DNA of 8,070 bases from Bacteroidales bacterium (GCA_017429885.1 JAFROA010000134.1:1-8070), one strand, 5' to 3'. Positions 1 through 6,784 are shown, numbered from the stretch's first letter. Notes: generated by a model not told the origin, from the letters alone. Program-made: numbers and translations.

Positions 1-642
1 AGGGGAGTTATGGCCGGTACACCTACCGCGCCATTCCTCGCAAACGTCTATCTGATGGAGGTGGATCATCATTTCGAGGGAGAGGGTGTCATATATGCGA
101 GATACTCCGATGATATAATCATTCTCGCTGAGGATCAGGAAGAGTTGTCCAGGAGGAAGAATTAGTTGCTGGACTATTTCCGTAGATATCATCTCGAAGT
201 CAATCCATCAAAGGAACATATCTACGCACCAGGAGAGCCTATTGAGTTCTTGGGTTTCAGCGTGGACGGGAACAGTATTGATGTCTCTATGGCTACCCGG
301 CAAAAGATGAAAGGAAAAATCCGCCGGAAGGCGCTTTCTCTTCATCGATGGGTGTCTAAGACAGGAAAGAATCCCGTTTTCGCGATGAAAGCCATGGTCA
401 ATTGTTTCAACAGAAAGTTCTTTGAGGAAGGAGACCCCGATTCCTTGTCATGGTCAAGGTGGTTCTTCCCGGTCATCAACCGGACTGAGGGACTAGCGGA
501 AATAGATCATTATCTGCAAGATAACATCCGCTACCTGTCCACGGGGCGTCATAACAAGAGCAATTATCGTGTCCGTTACGAAGACTTGAAAGCCTTGGGC
601 TACCGTAGCCTTGTCCATGAGTTCCATGAATGGATGAAATAG
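1..642 (+). pseudogene. Reverse transcriptase, 5'-truncated by window edge, with in-frame TAG
   Basis: RNA-directed DNA polymerase fragment. Reading in frame 1 from base 1 gives the palm motifs in order: a motif-4-like block GTPTAPFLANVYL (bases 16-54), the catalytic block YARYSDDIIIL with YSDD at 103-114, then, beyond a TAG at 163-165, HLEVNPSKE and EFLGF (motifs 6 and 7, about 190-260). A basic thumb-like helix region (KIRRKALSLHRW) follows, and the end is a conserved-looking tail (RYLSTGRHNKSNYRVRYEDLKALGYRSLV). The frame is the same before and after the TAG, so the lesion is a single nonsense codon, not a frameshift. No maturase zinc-finger or endonuclease domain follows, so this is not a full group II intron protein; the motif-4 block also lacks the PQG form of group II introns and DGRs. 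Related proteins occur, to my knowledge, as stand-alone RTs in Bacteroidota and Firmicutes, some in defence settings; the subgroup is not assignable here. The 158-residue downstream part (TTG at 166) lacks the catalytic aspartates and is unlikely to be a working gene by itself. Confidence 0.88.
163..165 (+). other. In-frame TAG nonsense codon in the RT frame
   Basis: TAG sits between codons for ...SRRKN and LLDYFRRY..., about 16 codons after the YSDD catalytic motif. Flanking residues read as one continuous RT palm, and all remaining codons to 639 are open. A single base change from CAG, AAG, GAG or TTG would explain it. The terminal stop of the same gene (640-642) is also TAG. prfA, whose product reads UAG, begins at 7949, so general UAG reassignment in this genome is unlikely. 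Confidence 0.9.
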
Positions 643-644
643 TG

Positions 645-652
645 TATATTCG
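645..652 (+). promoter_or_regulatory. Putative -7 promoter box TATATTCG before the HAD operon
   Basis: TATATTCG matches the Bacteroidota -7 consensus TAnnTTTG at all but one position and is followed by CG, as are the boxes at 5942 and 6809. It lies 21 nt before the ATG at 674, giving a short predicted leader of roughly 17 nt. No convincing -33 TTTG is seen at the expected distance (around 621-625 reads gttcc), so this is the weakest of the three plus-strand boxes. Confidence 0.4.
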
Positions 653-675
653 CGATGTTTTTTTATCGCGGATAT
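646..675 (+). repeat. 11-bp inverted repeat at RT/HAD junction
   Basis: Left arm ATATTCGCGAT (646-656) and right arm ATCGCGGATAT (665-675) pair over 11 bp with one G-U wobble, around an 8-nt loop G+T7 (657-664). The left arm contains the putative -7 box and the right arm ends inside the ATG (674-676) of the HAD gene. The T-run is in the loop, not after the stem, so this is not a classical intrinsic terminator for the RT gene in the plus direction. In transcripts reading through from the RT gene, the hairpin would occlude the HAD start; transcripts begun at the local promoter would lack the left arm. The pairing is seen; the role is inferred. Confidence 0.6.
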
Positions 676-1333
676 GAGACTTGTGATCTTGGATTTTGAC
701 GGCACCCTAGGTGACACAAGGGCTAACATTGTCCTCACAATGAGCCAGACATTGGAGAGGAAAGGTTATCCGGTGGCTTCTGAGGAAGAGATTGCCTCTA
801 CTATCGGTCTCCCTCTTGAGGAGGGATTCCGCCAGCTGATTCCCGGGATTCAGGAGGATGAGGTTATCTCATGCGCCTTGACATACAGGGATATATTCGA
901 GGCTAACCGGAAGTTGTTGGTTCCCAAGCTTTTCCCCGGTGTCGCCGAAACTCTTGAGACGCTTCACGAAGAGGGATATGTCCTGTCCGTGGCATCATCA
1001 AGGTCTTCCCGTTCCTTGAAAGGATTCCTATCGGACATGGATATTGACGGGTACATTTCCTATGTTCTCGGGGCGGATAATGTCTCTAAGGCTAAACCAG
1101 ATCCGGAACCTGTGCTGAAGACTCTGTCAGATCTTGGATTCGCTCCGGAAGATACTATAGTTGTTGGGGATATGCCAGTCGATATCATTATGGGAAAGGG
1201 TGCCGGGGCGAAAACCTGCGGCGTGACTTATGGTAATTCCTGCCGGGAGGACCTTGCCGCCGCCGGTGCTGATATGATTATCGATAGTTTCCCTGAGTTG
1301 GTTGACGTGTTGCATAAACTGGAATCAAAATGA
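674..1333 (+). CDS. HAD-superfamily phosphatase (phosphoglycolate phosphatase/PGM-like, subfamily I)
   Basis: A 219-residue haloacid-dehalogenase hydrolase, likely a cytoplasmic phosphatase of a small phosphorylated metabolite. Motif I is DFDGTLGDT with nucleophile Asp7 and acid/base Asp9. An alpha-helical cap of the C1 type occupies about residues 16-80. Motif II is the serine of VASSRSS (Ser108 or Ser109), motif III Lys141 in KAKPDP, and motif IV GDMPVD (Asp166, Asp170, Mg2+ ligands). The length and layout fit the Gph/pyrophosphatase PpaX/beta-phosphoglucomutase branch. The residue after motif II is not diagnostic of one substrate, so no symbol is given. ATG at 674 begins exactly before the hydrophobic beta strand leading to motif I, so the start is secure. 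Its stop overlaps the next start (ATGA, 1330-1333), implying translational coupling with the transporter gene. Confidence 0.93.
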   Translation: MRLVILDFDGTLGDTRANIVLTMSQTLERKGYPVASEEEIASTIGLPLEEGFRQLIPGIQEDEVISCALTYRDIFEANRKLLVPKLFPGVAETLETLHEEGYVLSVASSRSSRSLKGFLSDMDIDGYISYVLGADNVSKAKPDPEPVLKTLSDLGFAPEDTIVVGDMPVDIIMGKGAGAKTCGVTYGNSCREDLAAAGADMIIDSFPELVDVLHKLESK

Positions 1334-2271
1334 AACGGAGCTATCCCGACCAATTAGGCGGTCATTTGGCCATCGCTGGCGCCTATACCATTTTCGGGCT
1401 TAACATTGTATTCTGCAAGGATATAGCAAATGCCCAGGCCGTCTCTCCGATAGTTCTCTTCACGCTTAGGGCTATAGGCGCCTCTTCACTTTTCTGGCTA
1501 CTATCCCTTTTCACTCCCAAAGAGAAGGTGGACAGGGGAGACTTCCCGAAGATTCTCCTCGCCTCATGTGTTGGCCTTTTCATCCCTCAGTTCACATTCC
1601 TATTGGCGATCACGATGTCCACCTCCATAGACACCGCAATATTGAGCACATTGGGGCCGATTTTCACCATGTTCTTCGCTTTTTTCTTCCTTGGGGAGCC
1701 AATCACTGGCAAGAAGGCGGGTGGCGTCGCTCTCAGTTTCGCCGGAGTCATATTCCTGATATTCAATTCCGTCCATCAGGGAGGAGCTGCCAGCACATCT
1801 CCTTTTGGAATACTTCTCCTCCTTCTCAACAGCCTCAGTTTCGCATTGTATTTAGGAGCGTTCCGTCCGCTGATCTCGAAGTACAGCGTGGTGACTTTCA
1901 TGAAATGGATGTTCCTGTTCTCTCTCATCCTGTCACTGCCTTTCTCCATTAAAGGATTGATTGCCACGGATTATGCGTCTATTCCCGCGAATGTCAAGTG
2001 GGAGATTGGTTATCTGATCGTTTTCGCGACTTTTGTGGCGTATTTTCTCATTCCTTTGGGACAGAAGTGTCTGAGACCGACACTTGTGAGCATGTACACC
2101 TATCTTCAACCGGTCATCGCCGCCGTCGTCAGTATCTTGTCCGGCATGGATGTACTCACATGGCAGAAACTATTAGCCACAATCCTTATAGTAGGAGGTG
2201 TGATAATGGTGAGTCGCAGCCGCGCGTTGAGCTGGCCATCACAAGATCCGGATCATAATTATTCAAAATAA
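1330..2271 (+). CDS. EamA/DMT-superfamily transporter
   Basis: A 313-residue integral inner-membrane protein of the drug/metabolite transporter superfamily, probably a secondary exporter or importer of a small metabolite (substrate unknown). About ten hydrophobic segments can be seen, near residues 12-29, 40-61, 73-93, 100-121, 129-147, 158-178, 189-206, 224-243, 250-271 and 280-295. These form two EamA repeats: the first ends with the hallmark LGPIFTMFFAFFFLGEPIT followed by GGVALSFAGVIFLI (about 108-145). The second ends with LQPVIAAVVSILSGMD then ILIVGGVIMV (about 259-294), where the usual LGE is replaced by SGM. The C-terminal tail (296-313) is polar and without clear homology. It starts inside the HAD stop (ATGA) and its TAA shares an A with the next ATG (TAATG, 2269-2273), so it is the middle gene of a coupled three-gene operon. 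Confidence 0.93.
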   Translation: MKRSYPDQLGGHLAIAGAYTIFGLNIVFCKDIANAQAVSPIVLFTLRAIGASSLFWLLSLFTPKEKVDRGDFPKILLASCVGLFIPQFTFLLAITMSTSIDTAILSTLGPIFTMFFAFFFLGEPITGKKAGGVALSFAGVIFLIFNSVHQGGAASTSPFGILLLLLNSLSFALYLGAFRPLISKYSVVTFMKWMFLFSLILSLPFSIKGLIATDYASIPANVKWEIGYLIVFATFVAYFLIPLGQKCLRPTLVSMYTYLQPVIAAVVSILSGMDVLTWQKLLATILIVGGVIMVSRSRALSWPSQDPDHNYSK

Positions 2272-4595
2272 TGAGAAAGCCTCTTTTCCTAATGGCTTTG
2301 GTCTCACTGGCGCTCGTTTCATGCGTCGGGAACCAATCTGAAGACCTGACCTGCTATGTCAACCCATTCATCGGTGCCAGCACCAATACTGACGCCGCTG
2401 GCGTGTACCACGGACTCGGAAAAACCTTCCCGGGGGCTACGACTCCTTTCGGGATGGTCCAGGTGAGCCCTAACACAATCACTGGTGGTGACAATGGACC
2501 TGGTTATAGCTATGAGATGAAAACCATCGAGGGATTCGCGATGACCCAGATGAGCGGAATAGGCTGGTATGGGGATCTCGGTAATTTCCTCGTGATGCCC
2601 ACGACCGGGCCACTTCAGAAGATCGCCGGTAAAGAGGACGGGAGCATAAAGGGTTGGAGGTCGGCCTATGACAAGGCCACCGAGACTGCCTCACCTGGGT
2701 ACTATTCAGTCATGCTTACAGACTACGATGTCAAGGTTGAGTGCTCAGCGACACCACGGTGTGGAATTCTCAGATTCACTTGGCCGGAGAGCGGTTTATC
2801 CAGGGTCCAGATCGATCTGGCCAGAAGGGTAGGAGGTACCTCTGAAGAGCAGAGTGTCAAGATAGTTGGTGACCGAGCGATCGAAGGCTGGATGCGGTGC
2901 ACTCCTGAGACAGGTGGCTGGGGCAACGGTGCCGGTCATGCTTTATATACATTATATTTCCATGCGGAGTTCGATAAACCCTTCTCCAACAAGGGCTTCT
3001 GGGCAGCGGACATTCCTGATGACTGGACCCGTAAAAGGGAGGAAGTGACTAGCGTTCCGTATCTGGAAAGGGTCGCTGAGGCTTCCGTGGTGACTGACGC
3101 TTCAGAGATTTCCGGAAAGCACATAGGCTTTTTCACTGAGTTCCCGACGAAGGAAGGGGAGGAGACCCTCCTGAAGGTCGGTATCTCTTTTGTCGATCTC
3201 GAGGGGGCCAGGAAGAATTTTGAGGCGGAGATCGCCGGGAAGGATTTCGCCACTGTACGTTCTGAGGCCAAGGGCGCATGGAACGACGCTTTGTCCAAGA
3301 TCAAGGTTAAAGGTGGTACCGACGCGGACAAGGTGGTCTTCTATACCGCATTATATCACACGATGATAGACCCGAGGCTATACTCCGATGTGGACGGCCG
3401 ATATGATGGAGGCGATCATAAGCCACATGCCGCAGAAGGCTCTTTCAGCAAAAGGACTATATTCAGTGGCTGGGATGTGTTCCGCAGCCAGATGCCGCTC
3501 CAGACCATTATCAACCCGAGGGTGGTTGATGACATGATCGCGTCTTTGGTGACCATGGCTGAGGAGAGCGGCGAGGAATACCTTGAGCGTTGGGAATTCC
3601 TGAACGCGTACTCTGGTTGTATGCTTGGAAATCCAGCTGCTCCGGTCATCGCCGACGCCTATGTTAAAGGAATACGGAATTACGATGTCGGTAAGGCTCT
3701 ACGTTATGCGGTCAACTCGTCGGAAAAATTCGGCAATTATCCTTTGGGTTGGGTTCCTGATGGAGCGTCAATTTCCGAGACCCTTGAACACGCCTATGCC
3801 GATTGGGCCATAGGAAAAATAGCGGAAGCTGCCGGTGACCAGGCTTTGGCTAAGGAGTATTATTCAAGGGCACAGGCTTACCGTAATGTGTTTGATCCTC
3901 AGGTGGGTTGGTTCAGGCCCCGCGAAGAGGATGGCTCCTGGGGGCCTTGGCCGGAAAACGCCCGCATCACAGAGGGCTTGGGGTGTGTGGAGAGCAACCC
4001 CTATCAGCAAGGCTGGTTTGTTCCTCATGATATTCCCGGAATGGTTGAGCTTATGGGCGGGAAAGACAAGGTAGTCAAGGATCTTGAGAACTTCTTTGAG
4101 AGCACCCCGGACAACATGATGTGGAATCAGTACTACAATCACGCCAATGAGCCCGTCCACCATGTTCCATTCCTTTTCAATGCCTTGGGTAGGCCATGGG
4201 AGACCCAGAAGTGGACTCGCTTCATCTGTTCTCACGCATATTCAGATAATCCCATGACAGGGCTTGTCGGGAATGATGATGTCGGACAGATGTCAGCTTG
4301 GTATGTACTCGCTTCCGCAGGACTCCATCCGCTTTGCCCTGGAGATGGCAAGATGCAGGTCACAAGTCCTGTGTTCGAAGAGGTCACTTTCTTGACTGAC
4401 CCCTCATATGCATCTGGGAAACCATTTGTTATCAAGGCTTTGGATAATAGTCCGGAGAACATTTACATCCAATCGGCCACCTTGGACGGTAAGCCGCTAG
4501 AGAAGCCCTGGCTGGATTTCTCCGCCATCGCCGCAGGTGGTGTTCTTGAACTCAGGATGGGCCCAGAGCCTTCTTCATGGGGGATTGGAGACTGA
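2271..4595 (+). CDS. GH92 family glycosidase (alpha-mannosidase type), lipoprotein
   Basis: A 774-residue glycoside hydrolase family 92 protein. Characterised GH92 members are Ca2+-dependent inverting exo-alpha-mannosidases acting on N-glycans, yeast mannan and similar glycans. The N-terminus is a lipoprotein signal with lipobox LVSC (Cys18), followed by an acid-rich stretch (SED), so it is probably anchored in the outer membrane or periplasm. The N-terminal beta domain has YVNPFIG (29-35), FPGATTPFGMVQVSP (53-67) and SGIG (95-98). The catalytic (alpha/alpha)6 domain has GWDVFRSQ (400-407), a SETLEHAYADW helix, ESN..QQGWFVPHD (574-587), NEPVHH (from Asn626) and GNDDVGQMSAWYV (667-679). Glu574, Glu627 and Asp669/Asp670 are candidate catalytic or sugar-binding acids by position in conserved blocks; I have not aligned them to a structure. 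Blocks differ from the usual family forms (MSGIG for LSGTG, ESNPYQQG for EGNxWQY), suggesting a distinct subgroup whose linkage specificity is open. Coupled to the transporter gene by TAATG; no SusC/SusD, sulfatase or regulator nearby. Confidence 0.93.
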   Translation: MRKPLFLMALVSLALVSCVGNQSEDLTCYVNPFIGASTNTDAAGVYHGLGKTFPGATTPFGMVQVSPNTITGGDNGPGYSYEMKTIEGFAMTQMSGIGWYGDLGNFLVMPTTGPLQKIAGKEDGSIKGWRSAYDKATETASPGYYSVMLTDYDVKVECSATPRCGILRFTWPESGLSRVQIDLARRVGGTSEEQSVKIVGDRAIEGWMRCTPETGGWGNGAGHALYTLYFHAEFDKPFSNKGFWAADIPDDWTRKREEVTSVPYLERVAEASVVTDASEISGKHIGFFTEFPTKEGEETLLKVGISFVDLEGARKNFEAEIAGKDFATVRSEAKGAWNDALSKIKVKGGTDADKVVFYTALYHTMIDPRLYSDVDGRYDGGDHKPHAAEGSFSKRTIFSGWDVFRSQMPLQTIINPRVVDDMIASLVTMAEESGEEYLERWEFLNAYSGCMLGNPAAPVIADAYVKGIRNYDVGKALRYAVNSSEKFGNYPLGWVPDGASISETLEHAYADWAIGKIAEAAGDQALAKEYYSRAQAYRNVFDPQVGWFRPREEDGSWGPWPENARITEGLGCVESNPYQQGWFVPHDIPGMVELMGGKDKVVKDLENFFESTPDNMMWNQYYNHANEPVHHVPFLFNALGRPWETQKWTRFICSHAYSDNPMTGLVGNDDVGQMSAWYVLASAGLHPLCPGDGKMQVTSPVFEEVTFLTDPSYASGKPFVIKALDNSPENIYIQSATLDGKPLEKPWLDFSAIAAGGVLELRMGPEPSSWGIGD

Positions 4596-4608
4596 TTTTC
4601 AGATTCTC
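4588..4608. terminator. Possible small hairpin spanning both convergent stop codons
   Basis: GAGACTGA (4588-4595), loop TTT (4596-4598) and TCAG-AT-TCTC (4599-4608, two-base bulge) can form an 8-bp stem containing the GH92 TGA and the complement of the CoA-transferase TGA. Pairing of the two TGA codons is automatic for convergent TGA stops, so only five further pairs are informative. No T-run follows on either strand. It might act as a weak bidirectional terminator; confidence is low. Confidence 0.22.
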
Positions 4609-5900
4609 ACCGTATTCCAATGAGGTCCGAAGCGGTCGAAAGCCGCTCGGTCCAGACTTTCCCTATCGTCGGGATGGGCAATTGAGATCAATAATTTAGC
4701 CCTTTCCTGGAGTGATTTGCCACGGAGGTTCACAGCTCCATATTCGGTGACAATCCAGTGCACATCTGCCCTTGGGGTAACAACGCCTGCGCCTGGGGCA
4801 AGGGTCGGGACAATCTTGGATTTGCCTTTCTTTGTCCTTGAAGCTAACGCGATCATGGACACACCTTCCTCCGACATAGCGGCGCCCCTGACGAAATCAA
4901 GCTGACCACCTGTGCCGGAGAATATCCTGGTACCGATTGAATCGGCGCAAACCTGGCCGGTAAGATCGACCTCGGTAGCCGAGTTGATGGATGTGACCCG
5001 AGGGTTGCGGGAAATATTCCAAGGATCGTTCACATAACCGATCTCCCTCATCAGGACATCGGGGTTTCGGTCTATGAAAGAATAGACTTCGGATGATCCG
5101 AGAAGGAATGACGCCACAATCTTCCCTTGATCAATCTTCTTGTTGCGGCCGGTGATCACTCCGCTCTTAATGAGACCGAGAACACCGTCAGCGAACATCT
5201 CAGTGTGAATTCCCAAATCCTTATGACCTCCGAGTTGGGCTGCCAATGCGTTTGGAAGGCTGCCTATACCCATCTGGAGGCAGGCTCCGTCACGGACGAG
5301 CTCCGCACAATTCTTCCCGATAAGTATGTCTGTCTCAGAAGGTTCTGTATATTCTTTAGTGAAAAGGGGAGTGTCGTCACTTACAAGATAGTCGAAAGTA
5401 CTCAACGGGATCAGTTCCCCGTATGCGAAAGGCACATTGGGGTTGACTACGGCGATCTTGACCCTGGCTGACTCTATGGCCGCAGGGGAACAATCTACGG
5501 AGGTTCCCAGTGAGACCATTCCATTCTCGTCAGGCAGTGAGACTTGGACCAAAGCGGCTCCCAATTTGATGTCTCCCGTACGGTACATCCTCTGGGTGTC
5601 CACAAGATGAGCGGGAAGGTAGTCCGCGAAGCCGGCGTCAACATTCGCCCGGACATTTGGCCCCACGAAGAAGCCTTGCTCGAAGAATATCCCCGAATAC
5701 TTCGGGTCTGAGTAAGGAGCTGGCCCCTCTGTGTGGAAATGATGGAAATGAAGATCCTCCACCTCTCCGGCGTCAGCTCTTCTTACCAAGGCGTCGATCA
5801 GGACATGTGGCACACTAGCCACACTTCCGAGATGGATATGGTCGCCAGATTTGATCGCGCTGACAGCCTCGTCGGCCGAGACATAATGGATTCCTTTCAT
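4599..5900 (-). CDS. Acetyl-CoA hydrolase/transferase family protein (4-hydroxybutyrate- or butyrate-type CoA-transferase)
   Basis: A 433-residue cytoplasmic CoA-transferase that probably moves CoA between an acyl-CoA (4-hydroxybutyryl-, butyryl- or succinyl-CoA are options) and acetate. The N-terminal domain has SGDHIHLGS (18-26) and HHFHTEGPAPY (53-63). The C-terminal domain has MGIGSLPNAL (210-219) and IHTEMFADG (231-239); Glu234 is in the position of the catalytic glutamate that forms the gamma-glutamyl-CoA thioester in AbfT/butyryl-CoA transferase relatives. GTGGQLDFVRGA (about 330-341) is the conserved CoA-site glycine block. The length of about 430-440 fits that group and is shorter than the about 500-residue succinyl-CoA:acetate transferases. 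The substrate cannot be decided from sequence alone. Translation starts at the ATG at 5898-5900, 20 nt downstream of a canonical -7 box. It is a single-gene transcription unit, divergent from mazG and convergent with the GH92 gene. Confidence 0.92.
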   Translation of the reverse strand: MKGIHYVSADEAVSAIKSGDHIHLGSVASVPHVLIDALVRRADAGEVEDLHFHHFHTEGPAPYSDPKYSGIFFEQGFFVGPNVRANVDAGFADYLPAHLVDTQRMYRTGDIKLGAALVQVSLPDENGMVSLGTSVDCSPAAIESARVKIAVVNPNVPFAYGELIPLSTFDYLVSDDTPLFTKEYTEPSETDILIGKNCAELVRDGACLQMGIGSLPNALAAQLGGHKDLGIHTEMFADGVLGLIKSGVITGRNKKIDQGKIVASFLLGSSEVYSFIDRNPDVLMREIGYVNDPWNISRNPRVTSINSATEVDLTGQVCADSIGTRIFSGTGGQLDFVRGAAMSEEGVSMIALASRTKKGKSKIVPTLAPGAGVVTPRADVHWIVTEYGAVNLRGKSLQERAKLLISIAHPDDRESLDRAAFDRFGPHWNTVRI

Positions 5901-5919
5901 TCAAGTCCGTTTATCTTGA

Positions 5920-5927
5920 CAAAGATA
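5920..5927 (-). promoter_or_regulatory. Canonical Bacteroidota -7 box TATCTTTG for the CoA-transferase
   Basis: The minus strand reads TATCTTTG, a perfect match to the Bacteroidota sigma-factor -7 consensus TAnnTTTG, ending 19 nt before the start codon (ATG at 5900-5898). The predicted transcript start is near 5915, leaving a leader of about 15 nt with no Shine-Dalgarno sequence. No clear -33 TTTG is seen at the expected spacing. Confidence 0.6.
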
Positions 5928-5941
5928 AAAAGAAAAATCTC

Positions 5942-5949
5942 TAAATTCG
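5942..5949 (+). promoter_or_regulatory. Putative -7 box TAAATTCG immediately before mazG
   Basis: TAAATTCG followed by CG ends 5 nt before the mazG ATG (5955), so transcription should begin at or within a few bases of the start codon. A TTG at 5916-5918 lies roughly where a -33 element would be, slightly far upstream. It belongs to the same TAnnTTCGCG set as 645 and 6809. The divergent CoA-transferase -7 box lies between these two elements, so the two promoters overlap physically. Confidence 0.5.
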
Positions 5950-5954
5950 CGTTT

Positions 5955-6773
5955 ATGCTTAATAAAGAAAAGAAACTGGAGGCGTTCGAGAGGGCGCTGG
6001 TAGTCATGGACCGTCTGAGGGCTGAATGCCCATGGAACCATGCGCAGACGATAGACTCTCTGAGACCGATGACAATCGAAGAGGTCTATGAGCTCAGTGA
6101 CGCTGTCCTTAAGAAAGATGATAAGGCTCTTGAGAAAGAGCTCGGAGACGTGTTCCTCCATGTGATCTTCTATGCTAAGATAGCTGAGGAGGAAGGACGC
6201 TATGACATCGCCGACGTGCTGAATAAGCTTTGCGAGAAGATGATCTACCGCCACCCTCATGTGTTCTCCACAACAAAGGTTGCCGACGCCGCTGAGGTTT
6301 CGACCAATTGGGAGATGCTTAAGGCAAAAGAGAAAGGTGGCAACAAGAGAATCCTCTCTGGCATTCCGGACTCATTGCCGCCAATCCTGAAAGCTTTCTC
6401 AATGCAGGACAAAGCCAGGGGAGTTGGATTCGATTGGGAGGAGAAAGAGCAGGTCTGGGATAAGGTCAAAGAGGAGCAAGGAGAGCTTGAGGCTGAGTTT
6501 AGATCTTTGGAAGCAGCTGTGACTCAGGAAGATAAGCAGGCAGCTTACGAGAGGGCTGAGGAAGAGCTGGGAGATTTCATGTTCGCTACTGTCAACGCGG
6601 CCAGACTATATGGAATCGATCCCGACACGGCACTGAACAAGGCATGCGACAAGTTCCGCCGCCGTTTCACCTATCTGGAAGAGAACACTATTCGCCAAGG
6701 CCGGGATCTGCACGATATGACCCTCGCCGAGATGGATGCGATATGGGATGAGGGGAAAGCTAAAGGCCTGTGA
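5955..6773 (+). CDS. mazG: Nucleoside triphosphate pyrophosphohydrolase MazG
   Basis: A 272-residue all-alpha NTP pyrophosphohydrolase that cleaves (d)NTPs to NMP plus pyrophosphate, a house-cleaning enzyme. It has the two tandem MazG domains of the E. coli-type protein (about 263 residues). Domain 1 has CPWNHAQT (25-32), EExxE at Glu42/Glu43/Glu46 and ELGD (Glu62, Asp65), then RHPHVF (99-104). Domain 2 begins near GVGFDWEEKEQVWDKV (156-171), with EExxE at Glu173/Glu174/Glu177 and ExxD at Glu204/Asp207. All metal-binding acids are present in both domains. The open frame continues upstream to 5733, but that stretch is antisense to the CoA-transferase gene. The ATG at 5955 gives the family's normal N-terminus (EKKLEAFERALVVMDRLR) and is chosen as the start. 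There is no Shine-Dalgarno sequence; the promoter box at 5942 suggests a leaderless mRNA. This is not a mazEF toxin-antitoxin locus: no mazE or mazF is adjacent. Confidence 0.96.
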   Translation: MLNKEKKLEAFERALVVMDRLRAECPWNHAQTIDSLRPMTIEEVYELSDAVLKKDDKALEKELGDVFLHVIFYAKIAEEEGRYDIADVLNKLCEKMIYRHPHVFSTTKVADAAEVSTNWEMLKAKEKGGNKRILSGIPDSLPPILKAFSMQDKARGVGFDWEEKEQVWDKVKEEQGELEAEFRSLEAAVTQEDKQAAYERAEEELGDFMFATVNAARLYGIDPDTALNKACDKFRRRFTYLEENTIRQGRDLHDMTLAEMDAIWDEGKAKGL

Positions 6774-6784
6774 TTCCAATAGCT

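Noticed and set aside
166..642. 158-residue frame starting at TTG, as an independent gene
   Set aside because: It is the in-frame continuation of the RT after the TAG and holds only the later palm and thumb parts. A separate protein without the catalytic YSDD is unlikely.
163..642. UAG reassigned to an amino acid in this genome
   Set aside because: The gene also ends in TAG, other genes end in TGA or TAA as normal, and prfA (the UAG-reading factor) is present in the same window.
1..673. Diversity-generating retroelement or retron
   Set aside because: No adenine-biased template/variable repeat pair and no retron-like ncRNA is visible in the window. Upstream sequence is missing, so this is absence of evidence within the window only.
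1566..1952. 128-residue plus-strand frame rich in His and Arg
   Set aside because: Out-of-frame reading of the membrane transporter gene; composition is what a shifted hydrophobic frame gives.
2936..3331. 131-residue minus-strand frame
   Set aside because: Antisense to the GH92 gene with no protein motif and no start or promoter signal.
5127..5471. 114-residue plus-strand frame
   Set aside because: Lies wholly opposite the well-supported CoA-transferase coding sequence and has no recognisable motif; a shadow frame.
5733..5954. N-terminal extension of MazG to the upstream ATG at 5733
   Set aside because: The extra 74 codons are antisense to the CoA-transferase gene, have no MazG character and cross its promoter. 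The ATG at 5955 gives the normal family N-terminus.
5955..6773. Toxin-antitoxin locus around mazG
   Set aside because: MazG is a two-domain housekeeping pyrophosphohydrolase here and no mazE- or mazF-like gene is adjacent.
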